Part shown: positions 15,850 through 44,456 of the stretch, in pieces
Position numbering within the stretch: position 1 is the stretch's first letter
Layout of the letters: each line of letters starts with the position of its first letter
Origin: Apostichopus japonicus
Taxonomy: Eukaryota > Echinodermata > Holothuroidea > Aspidochirotida > Stichopodidae
Assembly (NCBI RefSeq): GCF_037975245.1
Contig: NC_092575.1
Location: 26,881,841-26,945,840, forward strand
Length of the DNA stretch: 64,000 nucleotides
Reading direction: 5' to 3'
Notes under the pieces: generated by a model
Databases searched by the model: none
Told to the model about the DNA's origin: nothing
Seen by the model: only the letters and a program-made list of their open reading frames with translations
Position numbers and translations under genes: made by a program

Positions 15850-17670
15850 TATTGTTACGCTTCATTCTGCTACGACTAACTACCATTCATTCAAATATGT
15901 ATTTCTGTTCTGTTCCGTTCTGTTATAATATATTATGTTATAATATGTTATGTTTCGTTTCTGTTCCGTTATGTTCTGTTCTGTTCCGTTTGGTTCTGTT
16001 CTGTTCCGTTCTGTTATGTTATGTTATAATATTTTATGTAATAATATGTTATTTTATGTTATAATATGTTATGTTTATGTTATGTTTCGTTTCTGTTACA
16101 TTATGTTCTGTTCTGTTCCGTTCTGTTGTAATATATTATGTTATGTTATAATTTGTTATGTTTATGTTATGTTTCGTATCTGTTCCGTTATGTTATGTTA
16201 TGTTCTGTTCCGTTATGTTATGTGATAATATGTTATGTTTCGTTTATGTTACGGTATGTTATAATATGTTATGTAATAATATGTTATTTTATGTAATAAT
16301 ATGTTATGTTTATGTTATGTTTCGTATCTGTTCCGTTATGTTATGTTATGTTATAATATTTTATGTAATAATATGTTATTTTATGTTATAATATGTTATG
16401 TTTATGTTATGTTTCGTATCTGTTCCGTTATGTAATGTTATGTTATAATATGTTATGTTTCTGTTATGTTTCGTTTCTGTTACGGTATGTTATAATATGT
16501 TATGTAATAATATGTTATTTTATGTTATAATATGATATGTTTATGTTATGTTTCGTATCTTTTCCGTTATGTTATGTTATGTTCCGTTCTGTTGTAATAT
16601 ATTATGTTATGTTATAATATGTTATGTTTATGTTATGTTTCGTATATGTTCCGTTATGCTATGTTATGTTCTGTTCCGTTCTGTTGTAATATATTATGTT
16701 ATGTTATAATATGTTATGTTTATGTTACGTTTCGTATTTGTTCCGTTATGCTATGTTATGTTCTGTTCCGTTCTGTTGTAATATATTATGTTATGTTATA
16801 ATATGTTATGTTTATGTTATGTTTCGTATCTGTTCCGTTATGCTATGTTATGTTCTGTTCCGTTCTGTTGTAATATATTATGTTATGTTATAATATGTTA
16901 TGTTTATGTTATGTTTCGTTTCGTTTCTGTTCCGTTATGTTATGTTATGTTCCGTTCTGTTGTAATATATTATGTTATGTTATAATATGTTATGTTTATG
17001 TTATGTTTTGTTTCTGTTCCGTTATGTTCTGTTCTTTTCTGTTCCATTCAGTTCTTTGATGTTATGTTATAATATATTCTGTTCTGTTCCGTTCTGTTCT
17101 GTTATAATATATTATGTTATGTTATAATATGTTATGTTTCTGTTCCGTTCCGTTATGTTCTATTCTTTTCTGTTCCGTTCCGTTCTGTTATAATATATTA
17201 TGTTATGTTATAATATGTTATGTTTCCGTTCCGTTCCGTTATGTTCCGTTCCGTTCCGTTCTCTTATGTTATGTTATTATATGTTATGTTATAATATGTT
17301 ATGTTATGTTATAATATGTTATGTTTCTGTTATGTTTCGTTTCTGTTTCGTTCCGTTATGTCCTGTTCTTTCTCTGTCCTGTCCTATCCTGTTCTGTCCT
17401 GTCCTGTCCTGTTCTGTCCAGTTCTGTCCAGTTCTGTCCAGTTCTGTTCTGTGCATTGGTGAGGAAAGTAAAAAACATGCTGGAATGTGAACATGAGTGG
17501 ACCATTATTTCACATTCAAGCATATTGCGAGCCAATACTGATGTTAATTCTGTTCTGTTCCGTTCTGTCAAATTATATTATGTTATGTTATGTTATAATA
17601 TGTTATGATTCTGTTCCGTTATGTTCTGTTCTGTTCTGTTCCGTTCTGTTCTGTTATGATGATTTTTGAC
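15850..17670. repeat. pentanucleotide-based satellite with 92-bp higher-order unit
   Basis: About 1.8 kb consists almost entirely of five-base words such as TGTTC, TGTTA, CGTTC and TAATA in phase. Between about 16604 and 16985 a 92-bp higher-order unit recurs at least four times with few changes. A unique interruption lies around 17455-17540. Long apparent reading frames here (rich in C, Y, V, F and M) are an artefact of the repeat. Confidence 0.93.
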
Positions 17671-17679
17671 AATCAATCA

Positions 17680-20090
17680 GAATTATGCGCATGCGTTGAC
17701 CATAATTTAAGTGCAAACTTACGATAGAGCTGAATGGGTGAAGTTGTGTTAAGTTTGTTTACAACTTTACATATCTGTCATTGACATCAATATTAACAGA
17801 AGCTATGCAAACGACAGGTGTTAATTTACCAGGAGTTCCTTTCAGTTATTACAAATGATTACACAAATACACTTTTCCAAGTAAACTTGTTTCTATATGT
17901 TCTGTCAATACATCACAGAACAAGTGAACTTTAAAACATCAATACTTGTCTGTGTGAGATTACCACCAAATCGTTTATCTTTCTATTAGATCCATGGAGA
18001 CACTTCATGTAAAGTATTTCTTTACTTTCAAAATAAATACATCTGGTCTGGTGTCACATGTTGCGTGACAAACATCACGTGACAAATAGACGACGTGGCA
18101 AACACTTCAGCCCATACATGCATACGGCATGTTATTTTGTTGTTTTGCGATGTAAAATACTCAGTTGAAAAATCCAAAAGAGGAATAAAGTTTATTAGCC
18201 TAACATAGATTTACACATATAGAATGTTAACCTATAGTCATAGTCAGACTTGTAATAATGATATATGTAAGAATACAAGTCCAGTTCCCATTGGTTTAAG
18301 TGCGAGTATTAATCATAGAGCAGTTTTTATATGCTTCTCTATGGTATGACTACAAGGCTCAAACACACGCCGGACGTACGAGCTAGTTAATTTCTGCATC
18401 TTTCATTTTGCATCAGTACCATTAATAACAGACTTCCAAAGTACCACAAGTACAGGTACAAATCCGCAAGGTCAAGTACGTGTACATGTTAGCTATGCTA
18501 TAGAATGCCAGTGCGTGTAAGGACGAATCTGTACCCATGGTGATATGATGCCTAAGCTAATTTGCATATATCACTCGGGTCGATAATAATTTATTACTAT
18601 GCACGTGGCTACAAGTCGTTACACTTCTTTAGAGGCGATCATTTCTAACATAATGGAAAGTAAAGACACGTTTATTGAGGACAATTGAATTTCATTGGCG
18701 ACAAAATGTACATATAAAAATGTTCATAAATGAGTAGACATAATGAAAGCTATACACCAGCTTCTTCGTGATAAATTCCACGTGATGAGTATATGCTCTT
18801 TGTTTAGACAATAAATCGTGTTTGATATTACTCACTAATTAGGAACAATAGATTAGTTCATTATTATTCGTAGAGCATGAGACATAGTCCATATGGTTAG
18901 TAGAAAACGAGATTAGTTAGATAGCCAAAGTCACTTGAACCATTATCGATAAAAGTACATTGCCTCAGCTTCACGATACATTCATCCAAGACATTCTCTG
19001 AGAAGAAACTTCAAGATTTGTCCGTTTGAAGAAATACAGGTATATGTTATCCTCCTTTACCTTTTTTTCTCGTGAAACATAATATTGTTTTATGCTTCAT
19101 CCAAATTGATAGATTAGGCCTACTGCGGGATACTTTAAAAACAAATTTCTTCCATAAACCTATAATTCTTGTGACTTCTGTTTAAACTCATCATATAGAA
19201 ATGAAACTATTTGAACTAAATTACAATTTATTATTCCAACCAAAATTGCAACAGATGTAGAGCTGGGGGGGGGGGGGGAGGGTGGATTGCAAAGGTTCAC
19301 ATTTTTTGTAAAATTCCTGTTCATAAATGTCAAGACTTTTTCATTATGTAAGTTGTTCGATTTGTCCGGATGTATTGAAACGAAAATAATTATTCTGTAT
19401 AAGAATAATAATTTGTACTGGAAAATATTACATAATTTCACCATATAGCATATAGGTTATTAATATTAGATAAGATCACAAAACGCTTTTTTTTATTTTA
19501 ATGGAACAATTACGTTTATTTTATTTTCTGAAAAAATAATTGTATTTTTGTAACAGACTATACACCAATGGTATATAATATAATATAATATAGACCTAGA
19601 GAAATAGCAATTCCTTAGCACTTTTCAGTGTAATTCGATTTTAATTTTCCACGCAGGGGTTTCATTGATGATTTACACTTATAACAACAATTTATAGCAA
19701 GATTTTACAACTATTTTACAGGGTTTTGTTTCTTCTTCTAATAACTCCTTTCTCGCCATATAGAAAATTTATAAAATGCTACGGAACTACCCTCCGTGGT
19801 TTATGAAAAAAGAAGCTTACTGCTCTCTGGCTCAATTATCCAGTTCTCGTGATCCCCCAGATATATGCTGCAAAATACACACAGTGCAGCTTGGAATTAA
19901 GCAACTTGTTTATATACACTCTCCATGCAATAAGAACTTTAATAACAACGTTCTTTTCCGTCGCAAAGCAACACAAGTTGATTGAAACTTTCATTTTCTG
20001 GTTGCTATGTTTGCTATTATTACTTTTATTTCTTTTTGGGGTTTTGCTTTCATTCTATTTATGTGTGTCTCACACCAAATGCAGGTCGCA
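17680..20090. other. gene-free stretch
   Basis: I see no convincing exon, RNA gene or mobile-element terminus. There is a G-run at 19264-19279 and AT-rich sequence near 19480-19600. Short open frames have no recognisable domain. Confidence 0.45.
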
Positions 20091-20455
20091 TTAAAGATCT
20101 TCTTTAATCTGCTCCAATCATAGCACGCTATAGCTATGAAAGTTTTGTGATTACGTAATCGACCTGCCACGGTTTTAAGTCTACCTCAGGCCCCACAATT
20201 AGCCTGCATAGCTTTTTCACACCATTAGGCTCTTTGTTTAAACACTGTGTGAACATATGTTCATGATTACAGTATAGTTAATCATACATAGTGTTCACAC
20301 AAAGACCCTCATACAAGAAAAAAATATGTGGCAGGCGCTGCAGACTAATTGGTAAAAAGAGGTCATTTTACGACCAAGGCAGGTCGATTACGTAATCTCA
20401 AGAAACTTTTCCATGATAGCGTGCTATAGTTGAGGTCTCTACAGCAGACCTTTAA
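20091..20455. mobile_element. foldback/hairpin MITE flanked by TTAA
   Basis: TTAA at 20091-20094 and at 20452-20455 bracket a sequence that is a long imperfect inverted repeat. The outer arms share GATTACGTAATCGACCTGCC (20 bp exact) and ATAGCACGCTAT. The inner arms share CAATTAG(C/T)CTGCA and a CTTTGT...TGTGAACA block, centred near 20270. It has no coding capacity. The TTAA target is used by piggyBac and Kolobok superfamilies, so a non-autonomous member is the likely identity. Confidence 0.75.
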
Positions 20456-21773
20456 CCTTACAAAATTGAGAGGATCGAGGCAAATTTGAAATGTCCTGTC
20501 AGCTTTTAAAGTGATAATTCGTTGACAAAAGTCCTATTGTTGTCTTCATCAAAGAGTTCAGGCTTTTGGCAGCCTCGTTGTTATTTTATGATCAAAATGC
20601 ATATTGGCAATTCCCTGTGTTTCTAGAACGGGTGTAGGTTTACCTCTTCTACAAACAAAGAGCTTATAGAAGATGTGAAACTCATGAACGTTGGCAAATT
20701 TTTTTATATCTGGCCAAATTACTAGTTATATTAAAGATGGAAGTAAGAATAATATGATTCACTTTATAATTACATTATTACTAAAATCCCTACACGTTTT
20801 CTGTCTTTTTGTTTTCTAATTAACTTATAATCATCATTATGTTCGATCGGTTATATAAATACATACGTTTTTTTGTTATATGTCTTTCCCCTGTTCTCCC
20901 TTTGATTATATAAGTATATAAGTAGAACGATAAATTATCACGTCCAATTCACTTTCCAACCAAATAATATGTATGTTCCATGCACACAGAGTGGTAATAA
21001 TATCTCTTTGTAGCAGGGGAGGATTGTTCTATCGTAGGGGGTGGGGGCGTATAGGGACATTGTGACCCGTGACGTTGATTTGAGGAGACAGACCACAAAG
21101 TCACTTGATACCTTTACCACTAGCTGTTCATTCTATACATTTCGTGGCCATATATATTTTTTAAACGTGCTTTCAAGAAAATGACGCTTTTATACTTACT
21201 TAATTTATTAATGTTCTCAACAGCAGGATGCTATTTAATTTACAACAACATTAATTTTGTTAAATTGTTCCAGGAAATTGCACTTTCTTTATTTTTACAT
21301 GTACCCATGGGCCGCAGTCTCCACCGTCCTAGCCTTGTATTCTTAGGCTAGTCTTTTTTCTTACAACCACTGCGAAAATTCATTTGCTATTGACAGTGCT
21401 GTTTTTATTTCTTCCTTCTTCCTTTTTTGCTCACGACAAAGGGCTTACCTGTTTCTTTTTTTTTTTTACCACGTGTTTGTTAAAATCGTTTACAAACATA
21501 TTCGAACCTTCTCAAGTTTCTTTAACGCGAACTCATTCAATACAACTAATCTGGTTCCCATATTTTCACAAAACTACACAAACTCCTTGTTTATTTCTGT
21601 TTTATCACCCAGTGATATTCATTTGTAATTTTAATTCATGAAACATAAATTTATAATAAATCATTGTTCTAACTCCGATATCCATATAACTCCAAGCCAG
21701 CACCCTCATAAGTTTTCTTTTAAATCCCGCTTATTTATTACTATTATTTTTACATTATCTTTCATTTCTACAG
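20456..21773. other. subtilase upstream region
   Basis: No upstream coding exon is visible. The sequence just before the start codon, ending TTTCATTTCTACAG at 21773, looks like a 3' splice site. The first coding exon may therefore be preceded by a non-coding exon somewhere in this stretch, with the promoter further upstream. No TATA box can be assigned with confidence. Confidence 0.4.
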
Positions 21774-21787
21774 CGCCTAGAAGCAAA

Positions 21788-37788
<16,001 letters not shown>

Positions 37789-37951
37789 TCCAAACTCAGC
37801 CGGTCTGAGCACTTAACAGAAACGATCAGAGGATATATTAATATAACTATACTTCGATGGAATTTCGTTGCTTAATCAATGTACAGAGAATTGAATAAGT
37901 TAAATACAATTTTGTTGTGAATTTAAAAAGCAATTATATAAAATGCGGTAA

Positions 37952-37957
37952 AATAAA
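37952..37957 (+). promoter_or_regulatory. polyadenylation signal of subtilase gene
   Basis: AATAAA lies 164 bases after the stop codon of the subtilase, within an AT-rich 3' region. It is the first canonical signal downstream of the stop. Confidence 0.6.
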
Positions 37958-38667
37958 TCGACGTATGTTATATAATCAATTATTTTCGTTTGTCATTCGA
38001 GCCGGGGATGCTGGACAAAACTTGATTTTAAAAACATACTGGAATTTCTACCTACTTGGTATATCTATGTGCAGATAGGTATGTAACTGATGAGGATGCC
38101 AATTTCGACAAACCGTGATAAAGGTTGATATGTAGAGGTGTGATGTGTAATGGCGACCCCCCCCCCCCCCCCAGAGGCCAGAGTCTTGTCCGAAAATCTC
38201 ACTTTGTGGTGAATTTGGACGATAACCAGTTTCCAGTAGGTGACAGAATTTGATGATACCTTTTCCAACATCAAGGTATTTTCTCTTTGTTCCTCCGAAA
38301 TTGTACAGTGGGAATGTTTCTGTAAAGTCTAGTTCAACCAGTGGCGTAGCCACGGGGGGCGTGGGGGCGACAGCCCCCCCCCCCCCCATGAAAGCTTGTC
38401 GCCCCCAGTCGCCCTCCCACTGGGATTTTGGGTGTCGAAAACAAATTCCATGTGCGAAAAATATATCATTGGTCTGAATGGTCTCGAATCTCCATGATGA
38501 CCACTCATGAACGACCTTTCGACCGCAGACCGGCAGTAGGCTATAGTTGCTAAAAAAAACCTGACGTGACATAGCGCATAGGCCGAGAAGACATCTACAG
38601 TAGTCGCACTGTACTGAAAACGCACGTTAACGACCGTCGAATTATATAATTCCTGCTCTAATAAATA

Positions 38668-38930
38668 CAGGCGCGGCCAAGGGGGGGCGAAGGAGGCAAC
38701 CGCCCCACCCCCCCCTATATTTTTGTGTACGTTTTTATGATATCGCTAGTAATTTCAAGATAGAAAATGCTTAGATGCAACTTGCAAGGCCTGGGAAGTG
38801 CCATTTCCAGCGATCTGGGAGGCATTTCATAGTGGCGCTACGCTTAGATAGTTTCCAATGCCGAATCTACGGTTCTGATAATTTGCCTACAGGTAGCCCC
38901 ACCCTTGGCAAATTCCTAGCTACGCGCCTG
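38668..38930. mobile_element. nested hAT-like MITE
   Basis: The ends are CAGGCGCGGCCAAG and CTAGCTACGCGCCTG. The flanking 8-mers are AATAAATA (38660-38667) and GATAAATA (38931-38938), 7 of 8 identical. It belongs to the same family as 33282-33584, inserted inside the 38339-39851 element. Confidence 0.88.
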
Positions 38931-39289
38931 GATAAATACTAATACAAACAGCCAATCAGGATCATGTAACCAGTAGATGTAGATATAGATAGATATTTAT
39001 TCAGCCAATCATATAAAAATACAATGGAAATTGGTTGATAACAAGAGCTCAAAACATTAAAAATTGTAAACAACAAATAAGACGTATAATAATGCACATT
39101 AACTGATGAAACAAGCTAGTGACCTATACTATACCGTTATAGAAAGATGGTTTCCAGGTACTGGAATGCCAAAGAAGATGTTCAAAGGTAAAAATTGCTG
39201 ACATCATACAGGTTTCTCACATCATTGCTCGCGTCATTGTCTCAATACCTCTGTTACAATTTCAATCGGGTTTTCACTTCTGCAGGGAC

Positions 39290-39385
39290 GTACCCTGATG
39301 CTCTTATAACCGATAAAAGACCAAATTTTCAAGAAAGGAGACAATACTATCGCTGAGAACTACCGGCCAATCAGTCTATCACCCT
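39290..39385 (+). mobile_element. reverse transcriptase remnant inside composite element
   Basis: The plus-strand reading shows YPDAL followed by a frame break, then IFKKGDNTIAENYRPISLSP. This is the conserved 'FKKGD..NYRPISL' stretch of Jockey/CR1-like non-LTR reverse transcriptases. Only about 95 bp survive. Confidence 0.75.
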
Positions 39386-39859
39386 AATAATATTTCAGAC
39401 GCAATCTTTGACGTCAGTTTGACATATAGTTCGGCAATTTCAGTATGTTACTTTTCTGAAAGCCCAGTCAATCTTTCCTTATTTTCCACGCGCAATTTGC
39501 AGATTTGTCGAAAAATGTCAATGCCTGTGTCAAACTCACAAAAGATATGTCATGATATTTCAAAGTATCTTACCAGACTGTTTTTTTTTCCTTCTATTTC
39601 ACTAAACTATTTGATGACCATATCAAGACATGGGATCTCAAAATAAAGGGTGTTGAGAAAACTTTAGAGCAGCTTACAAGGCCTGGGAAGTGTCATTTCC
39701 AACGATCTAGGAGGCCTAAACAAATTCCCGTACGCTGCGCGCCAACCCATGGTGGCGCTCCGCTTAGATAGTAAAAAGACGCCCTCCCAGGAAACGGTCA
39801 AGCCCACCAACGCCCCCCCCCCCACTGAAAAAAATCCTGGCTACGCCACTGAGTTCAAC

Positions 39860-41690
39860 CGCCTGGACTCTATCGGAAATGTTTGGCTAGTTTCTGTACT
39901 AAATGTCTGCTACCGGAATGAGTGATGTTATTGACAACTGTGTGTCAAATAGTCCAACCGGTATTCCACCAGAATTCAAAATGCATTGAGGTTTTCGATG
40001 GTGTACTGAGTATCATCTTTTAGGATTGTAGAACCCGAAGCCTCCCTTGTTAAGATATCAGAGACAGTTGTATTTTACTAACTAGAACATGGTGAGTGAT
40101 TTTGCAGCTCAACTGTCTTTTGTCACAGAGACTGTACTATTTATCATGGTTCATTTTGCACACACCATTAGAGGAAAATGTTCTGTTATCTCTTTATATA
40201 ATGGATAAAACCCAAATTTGGGTACTGTTGCATTATCTTAGCTCTGCGGCTATTGCATAGTTGACATTTGTACATACATTGGTATGCCAGTAACATTTAT
40301 CATTCTTGTATAAGGAATTACCAAAAAACATGTAAAAACAAATTATTAACTTGTAATGCCAAAGTTCTGGAGTTAAATTCAGAAGCAGAACGTTCCACAT
40401 TTTCTAAAGTCTTGGAATAAACATGAAATGAAAAATCAATAAAACGCCACTCAGTAAATTAAAGATAGTCTCACGTACGGTATGAATATACCTATATAAG
40501 TATTTGGTATGCATTGAGGAATGAAGTATTGGTCTTTCTGTCTATTTCGTCAGTGGCTTTCAGTTGGAATACAGCCTGATATCCGAAGAAAGAACTATAT
40601 CTGTTGCCATGGCATCCTGAAAGCAAACGGATAGATATGGTTCTTCCTCACATGAGTGCATGGTATTGATTCTGTCAGATGGTGATACATTAAGCTGCAG
40701 GGTTGTTCTCGAAAGAACAATATTTTTACACAAAACTACTAAATCAGCCATAACTAAAACCAGCTAAAATCTTGCGTACCTAAAAGTCGCGAATGTTGAT
40801 TCTGTTGATAAAGTTGCTTCTAAAGATGTTTCTATTACGCCTCACATAGATGTATCTCGTGTATAAGGTTGATACGTTGCAGTCACATTAATAATTGATA
40901 ACCTGCATGTGATTCTTAAGCAAGAATCCGTGTTTACAAGTCTTTCTAAAGAAACGGAATCGCTATAATCATGGATATCAAACAACAGGAAAGTATTTAC
41001 CCCGCGATAAAAACCCTTTGTAGAACGAGGAGAAAATGAAAGAAACTTCAATAAGTTTGGACAATCAAATAGTCAACAATTTGGTTTATTTCGAATCAGT
41101 CTCCAACCAAGTATAGGTTATGAAAGATACGAATGGTATGTTACATCATTTCTTACAGTTAGTGGAGTAAAAATGTCCTCATTTAAAAAAATAATTGGAA
41201 GTCCAACTTAGCATCATCCTCTTCAAGGTCAATGGTATAATCATAGTTAATACCAAAATTACATCCAGGAATGAAATATTGACAGATAATCAGTAATAAG
41301 CGATCTTCCTATTATGTAGCCCGCTGTGTTTTTAGAGTACCCAAGTGTATACATGATTGCTCTATTGAAAAGATGCAAAACGATATAGAATTTTTATGTG
41401 AAGATTGCTGCCCCTTCACTATAGCTCCTTCTCACATTCCACCTTCCCTTCAAAAAGAAATAATACTCACATGTTGGACATTACCAGTTAAACTCATTTA
41501 ATAATTTGAAAACAATATTTATGTTAACATGTTTAATTACATTAATGGGATACTTGTTGCATATTAAGTATCATTTCATGTGTGGTTAAACAAAGTATCA
41601 ATTTACTTATATACTTGCTTATTTTGATTCTTACAAAGCCATTTTATCATGATGTTTATTTTTGGGTAAAATACAACCGATTAAGAATTA
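39860..41690. other. gene-free stretch
   Basis: No exon with convincing borders and no transposon terminus is visible. The sequence is AT-rich, and short frames have no recognisable domain. Confidence 0.45.
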
Positions 41691-41694
41691 TTTT

Positions 41695-41935
41695 TGGAGT
41701 GTTAGCTCAGTGGTTAACGCCGGTGCCTTTCAATCATAAGGTCCTGATTTTGAGTCACTCCCAGATTAATGTATGTCGTCCAGTTACAGAGTTGGTGACA
41801 ATTGACCATTTATAATCATGGACGTTAAAATATGAATCTTAGAGACTGACTTCGGTCAGCTGTGGCTTTGATATGCAAGTGATGGCTTCTTCCCGAGTTC
41901 CTGTTTGCAGGAGGATCTAAAATACAAACATTTAC
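41695..41935 (+). mobile_element. tRNA-derived SINE
   Basis: The head GGAGTGTTAGCTCAGTGGTT resembles a tRNA 5' half with a polymerase III A box (TAGCTCAGTGG), and TTTTGAGTCAC is a degenerate B box. The tRNA-like fold is imperfect: the anticodon loop is 8 nt. A non-tRNA body follows, ending near GCAAGTGATGGCTTC and TTGCAGGAGGATCTAAAA. Head plus body is the structure of a tRNA-derived SINE. The family name is not certain. Confidence 0.6.
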
Positions 41936-42265
41936 CAGATTTACACGATCATATATGATCATGTTAATCTGGTACATAATTCTTATGAGCCACAGTAGTT
42001 TGTCTGTTCCAGCAAACCAACCACCATATCAGCTTTTGTGTAATAATTAACACATGAAAATACATTTGGGTTTACAAAAGATATGGAATCAATACTCACT
42101 GGGCATTGCACTGATGTCACTTACGCACGGTGAATCCTAGAATCTAGAACATCATTTAACATAGGTGTTTATGTATGAAAAAGATCATAAATGTAGGCTA
42201 CTACTTTGTATAAAATTCATACACTTTTCTTAGCATATCATATAGGCAAAATAATTTCTAAAAGC

Positions 42266-42271
42266 TTTATT
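42266..42271 (-). promoter_or_regulatory. polyadenylation signal of the C-factor-like gene
   Basis: AATAAA on the minus strand lies about 60 bases past the stop codon at 42332. Confidence 0.6.
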
Positions 42272-42331
42272 TACACATAAATTGTTAATGACACAAATAT
42301 TATTCACAAAATTTTAAAAATGACATTGCCA

Positions 42332-44456
42332 TCAAAATGGTAAAATGTTGCCTTTATAGCTTACAATTTTCCCATTCTCTTTTTCACATAAACTTTCAAT
42401 GACCTGTAGTAACCTTTTGACACATTCCTCTGTCGTTGAGGATGCAAAGCTTCCACCCATGTCAGTCTGTACCCAGCCAGGATCCAGTGCCACTGCCATG
42501 ATGTTGTCAGGTCTTAAATCAATGCTTAGTGACTTAGTAATCATGTTTAAAGTAGCCTAAACGGAAAAGAGTTAAAAATATTCAATTATTAAAAACCATT
42601 GTGAAATAATGTCATTGTCTAAGATTTGAGAGTAAACAAAATATTGTGTTTTACAAATTACGTTAATGCAGGTAAATATGTTAATTTCAACAAACAGCAC
42701 TCAAAATAAATGACAGGTATAGTTTTATCATATGTTGGTGGTGGTATCAAAGGCCTCAGTAACAAATAGCCGGAAAAATGTCTAAATATTTCATCGCAAT
42801 GATTGAAAGCAGATTTTTTTCAGTTGAGTTTGCTCAATTTCATGATGCTATTCGATACTACAACAGAAAGACCCCACAACAATGTCTTTCAATTCTTACA
42901 ACAGTAAGACCCCCACAGCAATGTATTTCAATCCTTACAACAGTAAGACCCCACAACAATCTATTTCAATTCTTACAACAGTAAGACCCCACAACAATCT
43001 ATTTCAATTCTTACAACATTAAGACCCCACAACAATGTATTTCAATTCTTACAACAGTAAGACACCCACAACCATATGTTTCAATTCTTATAACAGTAAC
43101 ACCCCACAACAATGCTTTCAATTCTTGCAACAGTAAGACCCAACAGCAATGTATGTCCATTCTTACAATGTTAAGATGCTACCAAAATGTATTTCAATTA
43201 TAAGACATTTCAAATTATGATATAAACAACGAACATTCATTTTTATGATGATGATGTTTATCCACAACACACCTTAGATGCTCTATAGGAATATATGCCA
43301 CCAGAAGTATTTCCTTCAATACTTCCATAGCCAGAAGTCAAATTGAGAACAGAATTATGGCCACCCAATGAAGACGCAGGATGAGATATAGACCCTTGTC
43401 TTAGAAGAGGGAGAAATTTCTGGGGAAAATTGGAAAAGACAAGACAGACATTTCTGATCAATGAACGCAATAGTTTCCAGTTAAACATAATTACCCAAAG
43501 TAAACGATTGCAAAAATAACACAACAAGTTGGCATAACATGGTGAATGTGGTTGTATCTTTGCTTGCAATTAATTTATTGACAATGTTGCCAAATACTCT
43601 CGTATCAACCTCATACCTGTGTAATGATTAAAGGACCTGTCTCATTCACATTAAAGTATGACTGCATCATATTCCTGCTGGTATTTTCTAGTGGTTCTGT
43701 ATTATAGATTCCTGCATTGTTGATGAGAACATCAAGACCTTCATTACCAACAATATCAGAAACTTGTAACACTGCAGCGTCCACTGTTGCATCCTTGGTT
43801 ACATCTAAAATGGATAGAAAGTTTAAAAAAAATATATATATCTTTCATCAACACATACTGTACTATAATTTACTACTCCTACCACACACAGAAGCTTGCG
43901 CACATGTGAATGTATGATAAATATTATAGTTTTCTCTCAGCGGCAATTGCTTGTTATTATTCAATCTGCTAATTGTGATTATTCAATCTGAGTGTTACTG
44001 TTATACTCATCTAAAATAAACTAAATGCCATTGTGGTCTTCCTTAAGCATTTTGTTTCTGATTTGGAATACAATTTCATTTCAACAAGCAAAGCTTGAAA
44101 CTTAGATACAATTCACAGCTGGCAGTAGGTAATATATACGGTAAACCTGAGTTCCTACCAAGTTCGAGTACTCTCACAGTTGAATTTGAGGCTGCAAACT
44201 GCTGTAGTACCTGTGAAAATTAAAACAATATAAATGAAAAGAGGAAATAAATACAGCTTATGGTCAATAGATTAGTTTGTACCATACCTTAGATTGTAAT
44301 ATATTTGAAATTATTAAGGTCAACAGAATTTACCTCGGCCTTGTTAATATTTCTGCAGCCTGCAAAGACATGTTGAGGATTTTTCTCAGTCACAATTTTT
44401 CTGATCAGTTCAAGACCGATTCCTCTGTTAGCTCCAGTAATGAGGATAGAACGCAT
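42332..44456 (-). CDS. C-factor/sniffer-like short-chain dehydrogenase
   Basis: A complete minus-strand gene with exons 44334-44456, 44159-44210, 43617-43804, 43273-43419 and 42332-42556. GT-AG borders and phases agree, giving 735 nt (244 aa). The start MRSILITG comes directly into the fold. The cofactor motif TGANRGIG is at residues 7-14, LINNAG follows in exon 3, NLTSGYGSI carries the catalytic Ser, and YRASK is the Tyr-Lys pair at the exon 4 end. DPGWVQTDMGG is typical of the 'C-factor'/sniffer carbonyl reductase group. It is expected to be a soluble cytosolic NADPH-dependent carbonyl reductase; the substrate is unknown. The length is normal for the family, and no lesion is seen. Confidence 0.92.
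42880..43200. repeat. tandem repeat in intron 4 of the C-factor-like gene
   Basis: A roughly 38-40-bp unit (ATTTCAATTCTTACAACAGTAAGACCCCACAACAATGT type) repeats about eight times with point changes. Each unit contains ACAGTAAGA, a donor-like word. Confidence 0.85.

Larger units (their letters stand above)
38339..39851. mobile_element. 1.5-kb hAT-like composite element, perfect target duplication
   Basis: The inverted ends are CAGTGGCGTAGCCA and TGGCTACGCCACTG. The flanks 38331-38338 and 39852-39859 are both AGTTCAAC, a perfect 8-bp target duplication. Inside are a nested MITE (38668-38930), a reverse-transcriptase remnant (39290-39385) and a further MITE-like block (39670-39790). No transposase is recognisable, so it is a non-autonomous carrier of other mobile sequences. 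Confidence 0.92.

Noticed and set aside
15852-17669. Many overlapping frames rich in Cys, Tyr, Val and Met
   Set aside because: All are readings of the five-base satellite. They change frame freely and have no domain.
41695-41770. Possible functional tRNA gene
   Set aside because: The anticodon loop is 8 nt, the B box is degenerate and a SINE-type body follows.
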